Assembly: GCA_017475005.1 (NCBI GenBank)
Contig: JAFVGI010000013.1
Span: 1 to 53,631 of the forward strand
Origin: Prevotella sp.
GTDB taxonomy: Bacteria; Bacteroidota; Bacteroidia; Bacteroidales; Bacteroidaceae
DNA: 53,631 nucleotides
Direction of reading: 5' to 3'
The notes under the pieces are model-generated. The model saw only the letters and a list, made by a program, of their open reading frames with translations, made no database searches and was not told the DNA's origin. Position 1 is the first letter of the stretch. Each line of letters starts with the position of its first letter. Positions 33,823-43,177 of this stretch are shown one piece after another. The position numbers and the translations under genes were made by a program.

Positions 33823-35250
33823 TTATCCTACAGATCCTTCGAGTGATACACTTAGCAATTTCTGGGCTTCTACAGCAAATTCCATGGGGAGCTGTTGTAA
33901 TACTTCCTTTGCATATCCGTTGACTATCAGTCCTACTGCATCTTCCGTGCTTATACCACGCTGGTTGCAGTAAAGTAACTGTTCTTCTGAAATTTTCGAG
34001 GTTGTTGCCTCGTGCTCCATAATAGCACTGTTATTATGGACATCTATATAAGGAAAAGTATGTGCTCCGCAATGTGAACCTAATAAGAGGCTATCGCAAG
34101 AAGAGTAGTTACGGGCTCCAATAGCTTTTGGTGTCGCCCTTACCAAGCCCCGATAGCTGTTTTGTGAATGGCCTGCTGAAATACCTTTAGATATAATGGT
34201 AGATTTTGTGTTCTTTCCCATATGTATCATCTTAGTGCCAGTATCAGCCTCTTGGTAGTTATTGGTAACAGCAACAGAATAGAATTCTGCCTGAGAATTG
34301 TCACCACGCAATACGCATGAAGGATATTTCCATGTTATAGCAGAACCAGTTTCTACCTGTGTCCATGATAGTTTAGAACTTTCTCCACGTAAGTCTCCAC
34401 GCTTTGTAACTAGATTCAGAACACCCCCTTTGCCGTTTTCGTCTCCAGGATACCAGTTCTGTACTGTGGAGTATTTTACTTCTGCTCGATCCTTAACGAT
34501 AATCTCAACTATGGCAGCATGAAGTTGGTTTTCGTCTCTCATAGGGGCAGTACATCCTTCCAGGTACGACACATAAGAGTCATCATCGGCAATGATAAGA
34601 GTCCTCTCAAATTGGCCGGTTCCGGCGGCATTTATGCGGAAATATGAACTTAATTCCATAGGACATCTCACGCCTTTGGGTATATAGACGAAAGAGCCAT
34701 CAGAGAATACTGCAGAGTTAAGAGCAGCAAAAAAATTGTCACGATAAGGTACTACACTACCAAGATACTCCTTTACGAGGTCAGGATGTTCTTTTACAGC
34801 CTCTCCAATGGACATGAATATGATGCCGAGGTCTTTTAGTTTCTCTTTGTATGTAGTCTTTACGGAAACAGAGTCCATGATAGCATCTACGGCAACTCCG
34901 GAAAGTGCCAGACGCTCCTCAAGAGGAATTCCCAACTTGTCAAAGGTCTTTTCCAATTCAGGATCAATCTCCTTTTTCCCTTTTTTCTTTCCTGACATTG
35001 GATCTGCATAGTATGATATAGCCTGATAATCAATAGGTGGGATGTTGACGTGTCCCCATGTAGGCTGCTTCATCGTTTGCCAATGGCGGAAGGCTTTAAG
35101 ACGGAACTCCAGCATCCATTCAGGTTCTCCCTTCTTGGCAGAGATAAGTTTTATGATATCTTCTGTCAAACCTGCTGGGATTATCTCTGTTTGAACATCG
35201 GTGGTAAATCCGTGCTTATATGGTGTATATGCAAATAACTCTTTATCCAT
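33823..35250 (-). CDS. sufB: Fe-S assembly scaffold SufB
   Basis: SufB is the main scaffold on which the cluster forms. The 475-residue protein shows [44 protein letters not shown] and the C-terminal [20 protein letters not shown], all family blocks. Its start overlaps mtaD by 8 bp, so translation is coupled to a deaminase rather than to a suf regulator; no SufR or IscR is seen. Confidence 0.98.
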   Translation of the reverse strand: MDKELFAYTPYKHGFTTDVQTEIIPAGLTEDIIKLISAKKGEPEWMLEFRLKAFRHWQTMKQPTWGHVNIPPIDYQAISYYADPMSGKKKGKKEIDPELEKTFDKLGIPLEERLALSGVAVDAIMDSVSVKTTYKEKLKDLGIIFMSIGEAVKEHPDLVKEYLGSVVPYRDNFFAALNSAVFSDGSFVYIPKGVRCPMELSSYFRINAAGTGQFERTLIIADDDSYVSYLEGCTAPMRDENQLHAAIVEIIVKDRAEVKYSTVQNWYPGDENGKGGVLNLVTKRGDLRGESSKLSWTQVETGSAITWKYPSCVLRGDNSQAEFYSVAVTNNYQEADTGTKMIHMGKNTKSTIISKGISAGHSQNSYRGLVRATPKAIGARNYSSCDSLLLGSHCGAHTFPYIDVHNNSAIMEHEATTSKISEEQLLYCNQRGISTEDAVGLIVNGYAKEVLQQLPMEFAVEAQKLLSVSLEGSVG

Positions 35251-36523
35251 GTACTTCTCTACATAGTCGTGTTTTTATTTTTTCTACCTGTTGATATATC
35301 TTTTGGGCATCAGCATGCAGGAATCTTCCTTCCCAATACAGTATTTTCCCTTCTATCATTGTCATCTTTACGTTCTGTTTTGAGCCAGAATAGACAATGT
35401 TTTTCTCAATATTGTTTATTGGTTGCATATTGGGTTGCTGCAGGTCTATCATTATGATGTCGGCTTTTTGTCCTACCGACAAAGTTTCACATTCTGTCAG
35501 GTGCATAGCTCTTGCACCATTTACCGTTGCCATTTTCAGAACCTCTTTAGCATCAATGACAGCAGCATCATTTTCGCGTAGTTTTGCTAAACCGGTAACT
35601 AAAAACATCTCCCTGAAAAAGTCAAGGCAATTGTTGGAAGCAGGTCCGTCAGTTCCGATGGCAATAGGAATGCCGAGTTCCATGTATCTTTTTATAGGAG
35701 CAATGCCGCTGGCCAGTTTGGTGTTAGATCCTGGATTAGTTACGACAAAAAGTCCACGTTTCTTCATGATTTCAAAATCATCTTCACTCATGTGAACACC
35801 ATGATATATTCCACCACCATATTTAAACATCCCCAGACTGTCTAAGAACCTTACGGGTGTCATACCATATCGTTGCAAACATCCTTCCACTTCCTGCTGC
35901 GTTTCGCAGGCATGTACATAACAAGGGCTCTTCTTCTCTTCTATCTGTGCTGCTATTGCTTTAAGATTTTCTATATTTGTGGTGTATTCTGCGTGAAATC
36001 CGAGGATATAGGACTGTAGAGAATTCGGCAGATTGATTATATCATATAATCGGCTCATCTCTCGAATGTCCTTGGAGAAATCGTTGGCTCCGCTTGTCTG
36101 GACACAGCGGAATCCCATATCATCCATAGCTTTCGCAACAGATACTTGTTCCATATACATATCAAAACAAGCGGTAATACCGCTGGTAAGATATTCTAAC
36201 ACGGATAACTGTGACATCCAATATATGTCATCTGCCGTCATGAGTGCTTCTACAGGAAAAATACTTTTTGTAAGCCATTCATTAAGTGGTAAATCATCAG
36301 CAAGGGATCGAAGACCACTCATGCCAGAATGGGCATGAGCATTCTTAAATCCTGGCATCAGAAGGTTTGCTTGGCAATCTATTTCTTTGTCATACCGATC
36401 ATTGACAGAATCGGTGCCAACGGCAACAATTTTCCCGTCCTCAACAACAATCTCTCCCATGAAGATATTGTCATCTTTTGGGGACATCGTCAGAATGCGT
36501 GCATTATAGAGTCTTATTTTCAT
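35243..36523 (-). CDS. mtaD: Amidohydrolase, S-adenosylhomocysteine/methylthioadenosine deaminase type
   Basis: A metal-dependent amidohydrolase of 426 residues. The ligands are in [29 protein letters not shown] and [11 protein letters not shown]. The MtaD/TrzN-ATZ group deaminates SAH, MTA or adenosine; guanine deaminase-like and chlorohydrolase activities are alternatives. ATG 36523 is preferred to an in-frame TTG at 36544, which lies in the -7 box. It heads the suf operon and overlaps sufB by 8 bp. A link between SAM by-product recycling and cysteine sulfur use is plausible, and the last gene of the operon is a SAM-dependent methyltransferase. Confidence 0.88.
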   Translation of the reverse strand: MKIRLYNARILTMSPKDDNIFMGEIVVEDGKIVAVGTDSVNDRYDKEIDCQANLLMPGFKNAHAHSGMSGLRSLADDLPLNEWLTKSIFPVEALMTADDIYWMSQLSVLEYLTSGITACFDMYMEQVSVAKAMDDMGFRCVQTSGANDFSKDIREMSRLYDIINLPNSLQSYILGFHAEYTTNIENLKAIAAQIEEKKSPCYVHACETQQEVEGCLQRYGMTPVRFLDSLGMFKYGGGIYHGVHMSEDDFEIMKKRGLFVVTNPGSNTKLASGIAPIKRYMELGIPIAIGTDGPASNNCLDFFREMFLVTGLAKLRENDAAVIDAKEVLKMATVNGARAMHLTECETLSVGQKADIIMIDLQQPNMQPINNIEKNIVYSGSKQNVKMTMIEGKILYWEGRFLHADAQKIYQQVEKIKTRLCREVHG

Positions 36524-36541
36524 AGGGCTTTTTATAGGGTG

Positions 36542-36573
36542 CAAAGGTACAATTAAGTTGTGGAAAATGCAAG
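36542..36573 (-). promoter_or_regulatory. Promoter of the mtaD-suf operon
   Basis: Minus strand CTTG (plus caag 36570-36573), 20 bp, TACCTTTG (plus caaaggta 36542-36549). The leader to ATG 36523 is about 14 nt. Confidence 0.75.
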
Positions 36574-36588
36574 AAAAAGGGAAAAAAA

Positions 36589-36620
36589 ATTGCGTGTTTA
36601 GAATAAATTTACTAATTTTG
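36589..36620 (+). promoter_or_regulatory. Promoter of the S41 protease gene
   Basis: ATTG at 36589-36592, 20 bp, TAATTTTG at 36613-36620. Only four bases (cggc) separate the box from the ATG at 36625, so the mRNA should be leaderless or nearly so. Confidence 0.75.
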
Positions 36621-36624
36621 CGGC

Positions 36625-38235
36625 ATGAAAAAATTTTTGTTATTAATTGGTTGTGCTATTGCAATCTCGTCTTTGGCACAAAAAACGACTACTCTTGGTG
36701 AAGATTCCCCATTGCGAAAATTAGCAATCGCGCAAATGGCGATCTCAAATCTTTATGTAGATAGTGTTGACAATAAGAAACTTACGGAGGATGCTATTCG
36801 TGGTATGTTGGAGAAGTTAGATCCGCATTCTACGTATTTCACGCCAAAGGAAGTAAAATCTTTTAATGAGCCCCTGCAAGGAGGATTTGAGGGCGTAGGT
36901 GTGCAATTCAATCTTCTTGAAGATACACTACTTGTGGTACAAACTATAAATGATGGTCCTTCGGAGAAGGTTGGAATTATTGCTGGTGATCGTTTCGTTA
37001 CTGTAAATGATACAGCCATTGCAGGTGTGAAAATGTCAAAAGAGGAGATTATGAGGAGGCTCCGCGGACCAAAAGGAACAAAGGTAAAGATTGGAGTTAA
37101 GCGTGCTGGCATTAAAGATTTACTTACTTTTGTGGTCGTTCGTGACAAAATACCTCTTAATACAGTAGAAGCTTCTTATATGATTCGACCAGGGGTAGGA
37201 TATATCCGTCTTTCTTCTTTCGGAGCAACTACTCCAACAGAGGTGACAGATGCAATGAAAAAGATGCAGGGTGCTGGTATGCAAAACCTTATACTTGATT
37301 TGCAAGATAATGGTGGTGGATACCTTCAGGCAGCAGTTCAGTTGCTCAATGAATTGCTGGAGCAGCATGATCTCCTTGTTTATACAGAAGGAAGAACTTC
37401 TAGGCGACAGGAATACAGAGCTCGTGGAAACGGAATTTTTCGTCAGGGAAAAGTAATTGTTCTTGTGAATGAATTTACTGCATCAGCTGCGGAAATCGTT
37501 TCTGGAGCTATACAGGATCAGGATAGAGGAATTATTATAGGACGTCGCACCTTTGGTAAGGGATTGGTACAGAGGCCAATAGATCTTCCTGATGGAAGTA
37601 TGATTCGCCTTACAGTAGCCCATTACTATACCCCTTCAGGACGTTGCATTCAGAAACCTTATGTGAAGGGAGACAAAAAGGACTACTATATGGATGTGGA
37701 AAAACGCTATCAGCATGGAGAATTAACAAATGCCGATTCTATTCATTTTGCTGATTCCCTGAAGTTTGAGACTTTAAAAAAACATCGTGTTGTGTATGGC
37801 GGCGGTGGTGTAATGCCTGATTATTTTGTGCCACTGGATACAACAATATATACAAAGTATCATCGTGAGTTGGCTGCAAAGTCTGTCATTATTAATACGA
37901 ATTTGCGTTTTGCTGAGAAAAATCGCAAGACTCTAATTAAAAAATATGGTAAGGAAGGTACTACGGAAAATGGAGGCAAGAGTGAGGGTTTTATAGCCTT
38001 TGAACAAAGTTATGAGGTTCCACAGTCTTTCATTGATGAAATTATTGCGGAAGGAGAAAAGAATGGAGTAAAAGCTAAGGATAACGCTGAAAAGGAGCAG
38101 ACAATAAAGACCTTGCGTAGAAACCTTAAAGCGCTCATAGCCCGAGACTTATGGTCTATCAATGAATATTTCCGCATATTTAACGAAGATAGTGAGATAG
38201 TAAAGTGCGCATTAAATAAAATTGACGAAAATTAA
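36625..38235 (+). CDS. S41-family C-terminal processing protease
   Basis: An exported serine protease of 536 residues, the size of Bacteroidetes CtpA-like proteins. A signal peptide covers residues 1-18 (LLIGCAIAISSLAQ). The N-terminal helical part contains DPHSTYFTPKE, then a PDZ domain (GGFEGVGVQFN through VNDTAIAGVKMSKEEI), then the protease core with Ser in EFTASAAEIVSGA and Lys in RRTFGKGLVQ. Such enzymes trim the C-termini of periplasmic proteins. A single-gene transcript is likely: acpP downstream has its own promoter. Confidence 0.95.
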   Translation: MKKFLLLIGCAIAISSLAQKTTTLGEDSPLRKLAIAQMAISNLYVDSVDNKKLTEDAIRGMLEKLDPHSTYFTPKEVKSFNEPLQGGFEGVGVQFNLLEDTLLVVQTINDGPSEKVGIIAGDRFVTVNDTAIAGVKMSKEEIMRRLRGPKGTKVKIGVKRAGIKDLLTFVVVRDKIPLNTVEASYMIRPGVGYIRLSSFGATTPTEVTDAMKKMQGAGMQNLILDLQDNGGGYLQAAVQLLNELLEQHDLLVYTEGRTSRRQEYRARGNGIFRQGKVIVLVNEFTASAAEIVSGAIQDQDRGIIIGRRTFGKGLVQRPIDLPDGSMIRLTVAHYYTPSGRCIQKPYVKGDKKDYYMDVEKRYQHGELTNADSIHFADSLKFETLKKHRVVYGGGGVMPDYFVPLDTTIYTKYHRELAAKSVIINTNLRFAEKNRKTLIKKYGKEGTTENGGKSEGFIAFEQSYEVPQSFIDEIIAEGEKNGVKAKDNAEKEQTIKTLRRNLKALIARDLWSINEYFRIFNEDSEIVKCALNKIDEN

Positions 38236-38292
38236 TTTAGTGCACAAAATATAGGGGTTTGTGCAGAGGAGGACGAAATTTTCTTAAAAATA

Positions 38293-38324
38293 TTTGTATA
38301 TGTCATAGAAAAGAAGTACCTTTG
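38293..38324 (+). promoter_or_regulatory. Promoter of acpP
   Basis: TTTG at 38293-38296, exactly 20 bp, TACCTTTG at 38317-38324. The leader is about 83 nt and ends in an AT-rich run before the ATG at 38412. Confidence 0.85.
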
Positions 38325-38411
38325 CACCCAAATAAATAAAAAATTGTCTCTTTGACAAAGAAGAGAATAATAAGATTAGACAATTCATTTATAAACTTAA
38401 AATTAAAAATT

Positions 38412-38648
38412 ATGTCTGAAATTGAATCTAAAGTAGTAAGCATTATCGTTGACAAACTTGGTGTTGACGCAGCTGAGGTAAAGCCAGAAGCAAGTTTTAC
38501 AAATGACTTGGGCGCTGACTCTCTTGACACTGTAGAACTCATCATGGAGCTTGAGAAAGAATTTGGTGTAACAATTCCTGATTCTGACGCAGAAAAGATC
38601 CAAACTGTAGGCGACGCTATTGCTTACATCGAGAACGCTGGCAAGTAA
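38412..38648 (+). CDS. acpP: Acyl carrier protein
   Basis: A 78-residue acidic acyl carrier protein. The phosphopantetheine site is the Ser in [17 protein letters not shown]. The frame is open from 38352, but that extension would be basic and unlike ACP; ATG 38412 gives the standard [17 protein letters not shown] start. It carries the growing fatty acid chain for FabF, encoded 89 bp downstream past a terminator-like hairpin. Confidence 0.98.
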   Translation: MSEIESKVVSIIVDKLGVDAAEVKPEASFTNDLGADSLDTVELIMELEKEFGVTIPDSDAEKIQTVGDAIAYIENAGK

Positions 38649-38678
38649 AAACCTATTTGCTCAGCAAAATTATACACG

Positions 38679-38725
38679 GGTGATGGTAGGAGAGAGTACT
38701 CCAACCATCACCTTATTTTATTTTT
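38679..38725 (+). terminator. Terminator/attenuator between acpP and fabF
   Basis: GGTGATGGT (38679-38687) pairs with ACCATCACC (38704-38712), with an inner GGAG/CTCC extension, followed by ttattttattttt. No separate promoter is visible before fabF, so partial read-through probably sets a high acpP to fabF ratio. Confidence 0.85.
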
Positions 38726-38737
38726 AAAAGATAAAGT

Positions 38738-39997
38738 ATGGAATTAAAAAGAGTTGTTGTAACAGGTCTTGGTGCCGTTACTCCCCTTGGTCTTACAGCA
38801 GAAGAGACATGGAAAAACATGCTTGCAGGTGTTAGTGGTGCTGACACTATCAAACAGTTTGATGCTTCACGCTATAAGACAACATTTGCCTGTGAGGTGA
38901 AAGACTTTGACCCTTCCGTATGGATTGATAGAAAAGAGGTGCGTAAGATGGATAAGTTCTGCCAATTTGCGATGGCTTCAGCAGCAATGGCTATAGAGGA
39001 CTCTGCCATGAACCTTGATACTGTTGACAAAGACAGAATAGGTGTTATCTTCGGTGTAGGCATCGGTGGACTGCGTACCATGCAGGAAGAGTTGGAATAT
39101 TATACTGAGCATAGGGATACTCCAAAGTTCGGACCTTTCTTTATCCCTAAAATGATTGGTGACATCGCTCCTGGTCAGATTTCCATAAAATATGGTTTCC
39201 ATGGACCAAACTATGCAACTACAAGTGCCTGTGCTTCTTCTTCAAACGCATTGGCTGATGCATTCAACCTTATTCGTCTTGGTAAGGCAAATGTCATCGT
39301 AAGTGGTGGTGCAGAGGCTGTGATTACTGATCCAGGACTTGGTGGATTCTGCTCTATGCATGCTGTTTCTACAAGAAATGATGAGCCACAGAAAGCCAGT
39401 CGTCCATTCTCTGCAAGTCGTGATGGTTTCGTTATGGGTGAAGGCGCTTCTTGTCTTATCCTCGAAGAATTAGAACATGCAAAGGCACGTGGAGCAAAGA
39501 TTTATTGTGAGATGGTAGGTGCTGGATTGAGTGCTGACGCTTATCACATCACAGCTTCTCATCCAGAGGGACTTGGTGCTAAGTTGGTAATGTCTGAGGC
39601 ATTGAAAGATGCCGAGATGAAGCCAGAGGATATAGATTATATCAATGTTCATGGTACATCTACACCAGTAGGTGATATTTCTGAAGCAAAAGCCATCAAG
39701 GATCTCTTTGGTGAATGGGCATATAAACTGAATATCTCATCTACTAAGTCTATGACAGGACACCTGCTTGGTGCTGCTGGTGCTATTGAGGCAATGGCAT
39801 GTGTCAAGGCTGTTCAAGAGGATATAGTACCTCCTACAATTAACCATGAGGATGGTGATGAGGATCCAGAAATAGATTATAAGATGAACTTCACATTCAA
39901 TAAGGCACAGAAGCGTACAGTACGTGCTGCCCTCAGCAATACTTTCGGTTTTGGAGGACATAATGCCTGTGTGATATTCAAGAAATATGTTGGCTAA
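38738..39997 (+). CDS. fabF: Beta-ketoacyl-ACP synthase II
   Basis: FabF condenses malonyl-ACP with acyl-ACP to lengthen fatty acids. The 419-residue protein has the catalytic triad: Cys in TTSACASSSNALADAF, His in NVHGTSTPVGD and His in KSMTGHLLGAAG. The C-terminal NTFGFGGHNA is also typical. It sits between acpP and rnc, the arrangement often seen in Bacteroidetes, and overlaps rnc by 11 bp. Confidence 0.98.
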   Translation: MELKRVVVTGLGAVTPLGLTAEETWKNMLAGVSGADTIKQFDASRYKTTFACEVKDFDPSVWIDRKEVRKMDKFCQFAMASAAMAIEDSAMNLDTVDKDRIGVIFGVGIGGLRTMQEELEYYTEHRDTPKFGPFFIPKMIGDIAPGQISIKYGFHGPNYATTSACASSSNALADAFNLIRLGKANVIVSGGAEAVITDPGLGGFCSMHAVSTRNDEPQKASRPFSASRDGFVMGEGASCLILEELEHAKARGAKIYCEMVGAGLSADAYHITASHPEGLGAKLVMSEALKDAEMKPEDIDYINVHGTSTPVGDISEAKAIKDLFGEWAYKLNISSTKSMTGHLLGAAGAIEAMACVKAVQEDIVPPTINHEDGDEDPEIDYKMNFTFNKAQKRTVRAALSNTFGFGGHNACVIFKKYVG

Positions 39998-40961
39998 AAT
40001 CATTAATAGCATAAGGTTTCTTTTCTTGCCTCGCAAGGAAAAGGAACTTTATGCTGCTTTATATAAGATACTTGGCGTATGGCCAAGGAAGATACAATAT
40101 TATAAGGTAGCCTTGATGCACAAGAGTCTAGGCCATCGTGATTTCAATCCTAAGACAAAGCGTCTTGGTAAGCGAGTCAGTAATGAGCGATTGGAATTTT
40201 TGGGCGATGCAATACTTGATGCAGTAGTAGGAGACCTTGTGTATAGGCGTTATAAAGGAAAGCCAGAAGGTTTTCTTACCAATACGCGTTCGAAGCTAGT
40301 ACAGCGTGAAACTCTTGGACACTTGGCTCAGCAGATGGGAATTACAAGACTCATCATGGCAAGTGGACGCTCCATACAACATAATAGTTACATTGGTGGT
40401 AATGCCTTTGAGGCTCTTGTTGGAGCTCTTTATCTTGATCGAGGTTACGATGCCTGTATGACATTCTGGAATAAGCGTGTTATGGGGGAATATCTTAATG
40501 CTGACAAGATTGCTTACAAGGAGATGAATTTCAAGTCTAAGTTGCTTGAATGGTCCCAGAAAAATAAGGTGCAGTTAGAGTATAGAATGGTTTCTCAGTC
40601 GCAGGACGAGAATGGGTCGCCGATATTTGTTTATGCAGTAGTGCTTAATGGTGTTGTCTGTCTCGATGGTGAGGGATATTCCAAGAAGGAAGCTCAGCAG
40701 ATGGCAAGCGAAAAGACTATTAATAAACTGAGGACAGACAAGAATTTTGCTGATAAGATTATCGTCGTGCCGTCTGAACAACTAGAAGGAGAAACAGAGA
40801 AGGAAGTAGCAAAAGAGACAGAATTTTCTTTGAAGGTTACTGCTACAGAACAAGCAATTGACGAATTATCTCTTGATGATTTGTCAGCAAAAGAATTAAG
40901 TCGTGAAGAAATAATAGCAGCTGCTGAGGCGGCTGCATATTCTGAAAAAGAAGCAATATAA
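39987..40961 (+). CDS. rnc: Ribonuclease III
   Basis: RNase III cuts double-stranded RNA, including rRNA precursors. The catalytic domain carries NERLEFLGDAILDAV and GNAFEALVGALYLD; a double-stranded RNA-binding domain follows (about 180-250: FKSKLLEWSQKN through YSKKEAQQMASEKTI). At 324 residues it is longer than the E. coli enzyme (226) because of an N-terminal extension and an acidic, Glu/Ala-rich tail of about 65 residues that looks disordered. It overlaps fabF by 11 bp. Confidence 0.97.
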   Translation: MLAKIINSIRFLFLPRKEKELYAALYKILGVWPRKIQYYKVALMHKSLGHRDFNPKTKRLGKRVSNERLEFLGDAILDAVVGDLVYRRYKGKPEGFLTNTRSKLVQRETLGHLAQQMGITRLIMASGRSIQHNSYIGGNAFEALVGALYLDRGYDACMTFWNKRVMGEYLNADKIAYKEMNFKSKLLEWSQKNKVQLEYRMVSQSQDENGSPIFVYAVVLNGVVCLDGEGYSKKEAQQMASEKTINKLRTDKNFADKIIVVPSEQLEGETEKEVAKETEFSLKVTATEQAIDELSLDDLSAKELSREEIIAAAEAAAYSEKEAI

Positions 40962-40973
40962 ATTAAGTCAAAG

Positions 40974-41690
40974 ATGAAAATAGCGTTAATAGGATATGGT
41001 AAGATGGGCAAGATGATAGAGCAGATAGCTCTTTCTCGAGGCCATGAGATAGTTAGTATCATTGATATTGACAATCAACAGGATTTTGAAAGCCCTGCTT
41101 TCGCTTCTGCTGATGTTGCAATAGAGTTTACGAATCCTGCTGTTGCTTATGGTAATTATCTCAAAGCATGGGCCGCAGGTGTAAAGGTTGTAAGTGGAAC
41201 GACTGCGTGGCTTAAGGATCATGGTGACGATGTCCGAAAGGCATGTTCTGAAGGTGGAAAGACATTGTTTTGGGCAAGTAATTTCAGCGTCGGAGTTGCC
41301 ATCTTTTCTGCTGTAAACAAATATCTGGCTAAGATTATGAATGGTTTCCCTCAGTATGACGTAAATATGGTTGAGACACACCATGTTCATAAGTTGGATG
41401 CTCCTTCAGGAACTGCTATAACTCTTGCAGAACAGATTATAGAGCGCCTTGATCGCAAGAAGAGATGGGCGCTACATGAAACTGCTCAAGATGTTCTCCG
41501 CATTGACGATATACGACGTGGAGAGGTTCCTGGAATACATAGCATCAGTTACGACTCACCAGCCGATATAATTACCATAACACATGACGCACATTCCCGT
41601 CAGGGTTTTGCTCTCGGAGCTGTTCTTGCTGCAGAGTATACTGCAGAGCACCAAGGATTGCTTACTATTGATGACATGTTCAAATTTTAA
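40974..41690 (+). CDS. dapB: 4-hydroxy-tetrahydrodipicolinate reductase
   Basis: DapB catalyses the second step of the lysine/diaminopimelate branch. The 238-residue protein has the NAD(P) site IALIGYGKMGKMIE, VAIEFTNP, VSGTTAW, and the substrate-binding signature ETHHVHKLDAPSGTAITL. It lies 12 bp after rnc and 3 bp before lepB, so it is in the same operon. It supplies peptidoglycan precursor and lysine. Confidence 0.97.
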   Translation: MKIALIGYGKMGKMIEQIALSRGHEIVSIIDIDNQQDFESPAFASADVAIEFTNPAVAYGNYLKAWAAGVKVVSGTTAWLKDHGDDVRKACSEGGKTLFWASNFSVGVAIFSAVNKYLAKIMNGFPQYDVNMVETHHVHKLDAPSGTAITLAEQIIERLDRKKRWALHETAQDVLRIDDIRRGEVPGIHSISYDSPADIITITHDAHSRQGFALGAVLAAEYTAEHQGLLTIDDMFKF

Positions 41691-41693
41691 TCA

Positions 41694-43136
41694 ATGAAAG
41701 TAAAAACAAAAGTAAATATGAAGCTGCAATGGACGAAATTCGTAGTAGTCCTTGTGCTTTATCTCTTATTCCTGTGGTGGCTGAAGAGTCTTTTGGGACT
41801 CGTTGTTATACCATTTATATATGATGCATATATAAGCAAGAAAATCAGATGGGATTGGTGGAAAGACCTTGATAATCCCATGAGAATGATAATGTCATGG
41901 GTGGATGCTATCGTCTTTGCGCTTGTAGCTGTATATTTCATTAACCTGTTTTTCTTTCAGAACTATGTCATCCCTTCCAGTTCTCTTGAGAAATCGTTGT
42001 TGACAGGAGACTATCTGTTTGTATCAAAGGTTAGTTATGGTCCTCGTATTCCACAGACTCCATTGACAATGCCTTTGACACAACACACATTGCCTGTAGG
42101 TGAGATAAAAAGTTATGTAGAGTGGCCTCAATGGGACTATCGTCGTGCTCCTGGCTTCGGAAAGGTACAACTTAACGATATTGTAGTATTTAACTATCCA
42201 GCAGGAGATACCGTTGTTTCAGAACCACGTTGGCAGCCGAATGATTACTATCAGATGGTTTATGCCTATGGACAGCAGATTCTTCACGAGAGTGGGGTAG
42301 AGGCTAATCTGGATTCTCTGTCACCAATGCTTTTACGTCAGTACTATCGTATGGCATATGCTGCAGGAAGGCAATATATTCTGAATAATCCGAACGAATA
42401 TGGTAAACTTATAGCTCGTCCGGCAGATCGTCGTGAGAACTATGTAAAACGATGTGTAGGACTTCCAGGACAGACCCTTCAGATAAAGAATCGCATTGTA
42501 TATTTAGATGGTAAACCTAATAAGGAGCCAGATAATGTGCAATATACATATTATATAAAGTTGAAGGAGATGATACCAGAAGATCTTATAAAAGAACTTG
42601 GTATTTCTCAAGAAGACTTGGTGCAACTTAATCAACAGGGGTGCATGCCTTTGACACAAATGGCATACAAGAAGCTTAAGGCTCGAAAGGATATTGTTGC
42701 ATCAATACGTATCAATAACGATAGAATCGTTGGTGATATATATCCTCTTAATGCACGATACGGTTGGACTCGTGACAATTATGGACCAGTCTGGATACCT
42801 CAGAAGGGTAAATCTGTTGAGTTGACACTTGAGAATCTCCCTATCTATGAACGTCCTATTCGTGTTTATGAAGGCAATGATCTTCAGGTAACTGAGGATG
42901 GAAAGATTCTCATCAATGGCAATGAGGCGAAAGAATATACCTTCAAGATGGACTACTATTGGATGCAAGGCGATAATCGTCATAATTCTGCTGACTCTCG
43001 TTATTGGGGTTTCGTTCCTGAAGACCATATTGTAGGTAAGCCAATCCTTATCTGGTGGTCCAGTGATCCTGATAGAACAGGTTTTGAAGGAATTCGATGG
43101 AATCGTCTATTCCGTTTAGTTGACGATATAAAATAA
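41694..43136 (+). CDS. lepB: Signal peptidase I, long Bacteroidetes form
   Basis: Signal peptidase I removes signal peptides at the inner membrane. The 480-residue protein has two N-terminal hydrophobic segments (about 8-35 and 70-90), then the serine motif IPSSSLEKSLLTGD, with Ser97 as nucleophile and Leu98 in place of the usual Met, and the lysine in NYVKRCVGLPGQ. The late box GDNRHNSADSRYWGFVP is canonical. About 200 extra residues between boxes are usual for this phylum. It serves the many exported proteins encoded here. Confidence 0.96.
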   Translation: MKVKTKVNMKLQWTKFVVVLVLYLLFLWWLKSLLGLVVIPFIYDAYISKKIRWDWWKDLDNPMRMIMSWVDAIVFALVAVYFINLFFFQNYVIPSSSLEKSLLTGDYLFVSKVSYGPRIPQTPLTMPLTQHTLPVGEIKSYVEWPQWDYRRAPGFGKVQLNDIVVFNYPAGDTVVSEPRWQPNDYYQMVYAYGQQILHESGVEANLDSLSPMLLRQYYRMAYAAGRQYILNNPNEYGKLIARPADRRENYVKRCVGLPGQTLQIKNRIVYLDGKPNKEPDNVQYTYYIKLKEMIPEDLIKELGISQEDLVQLNQQGCMPLTQMAYKKLKARKDIVASIRINNDRIVGDIYPLNARYGWTRDNYGPVWIPQKGKSVELTLENLPIYERPIRVYEGNDLQVTEDGKILINGNEAKEYTFKMDYYWMQGDNRHNSADSRYWGFVPEDHIVGKPILIWWSSDPDRTGFEGIRWNRLFRLVDDIK

Positions 43137-43177
43137 GGTATAACGGCCTAATTATCTATTAAAGAAAACGAACAGTT

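Noticed and set aside
40974-41690. Lysine riboswitch before dapB
   Set aside because: Only 12 bp separate rnc and dapB, leaving no room for one.
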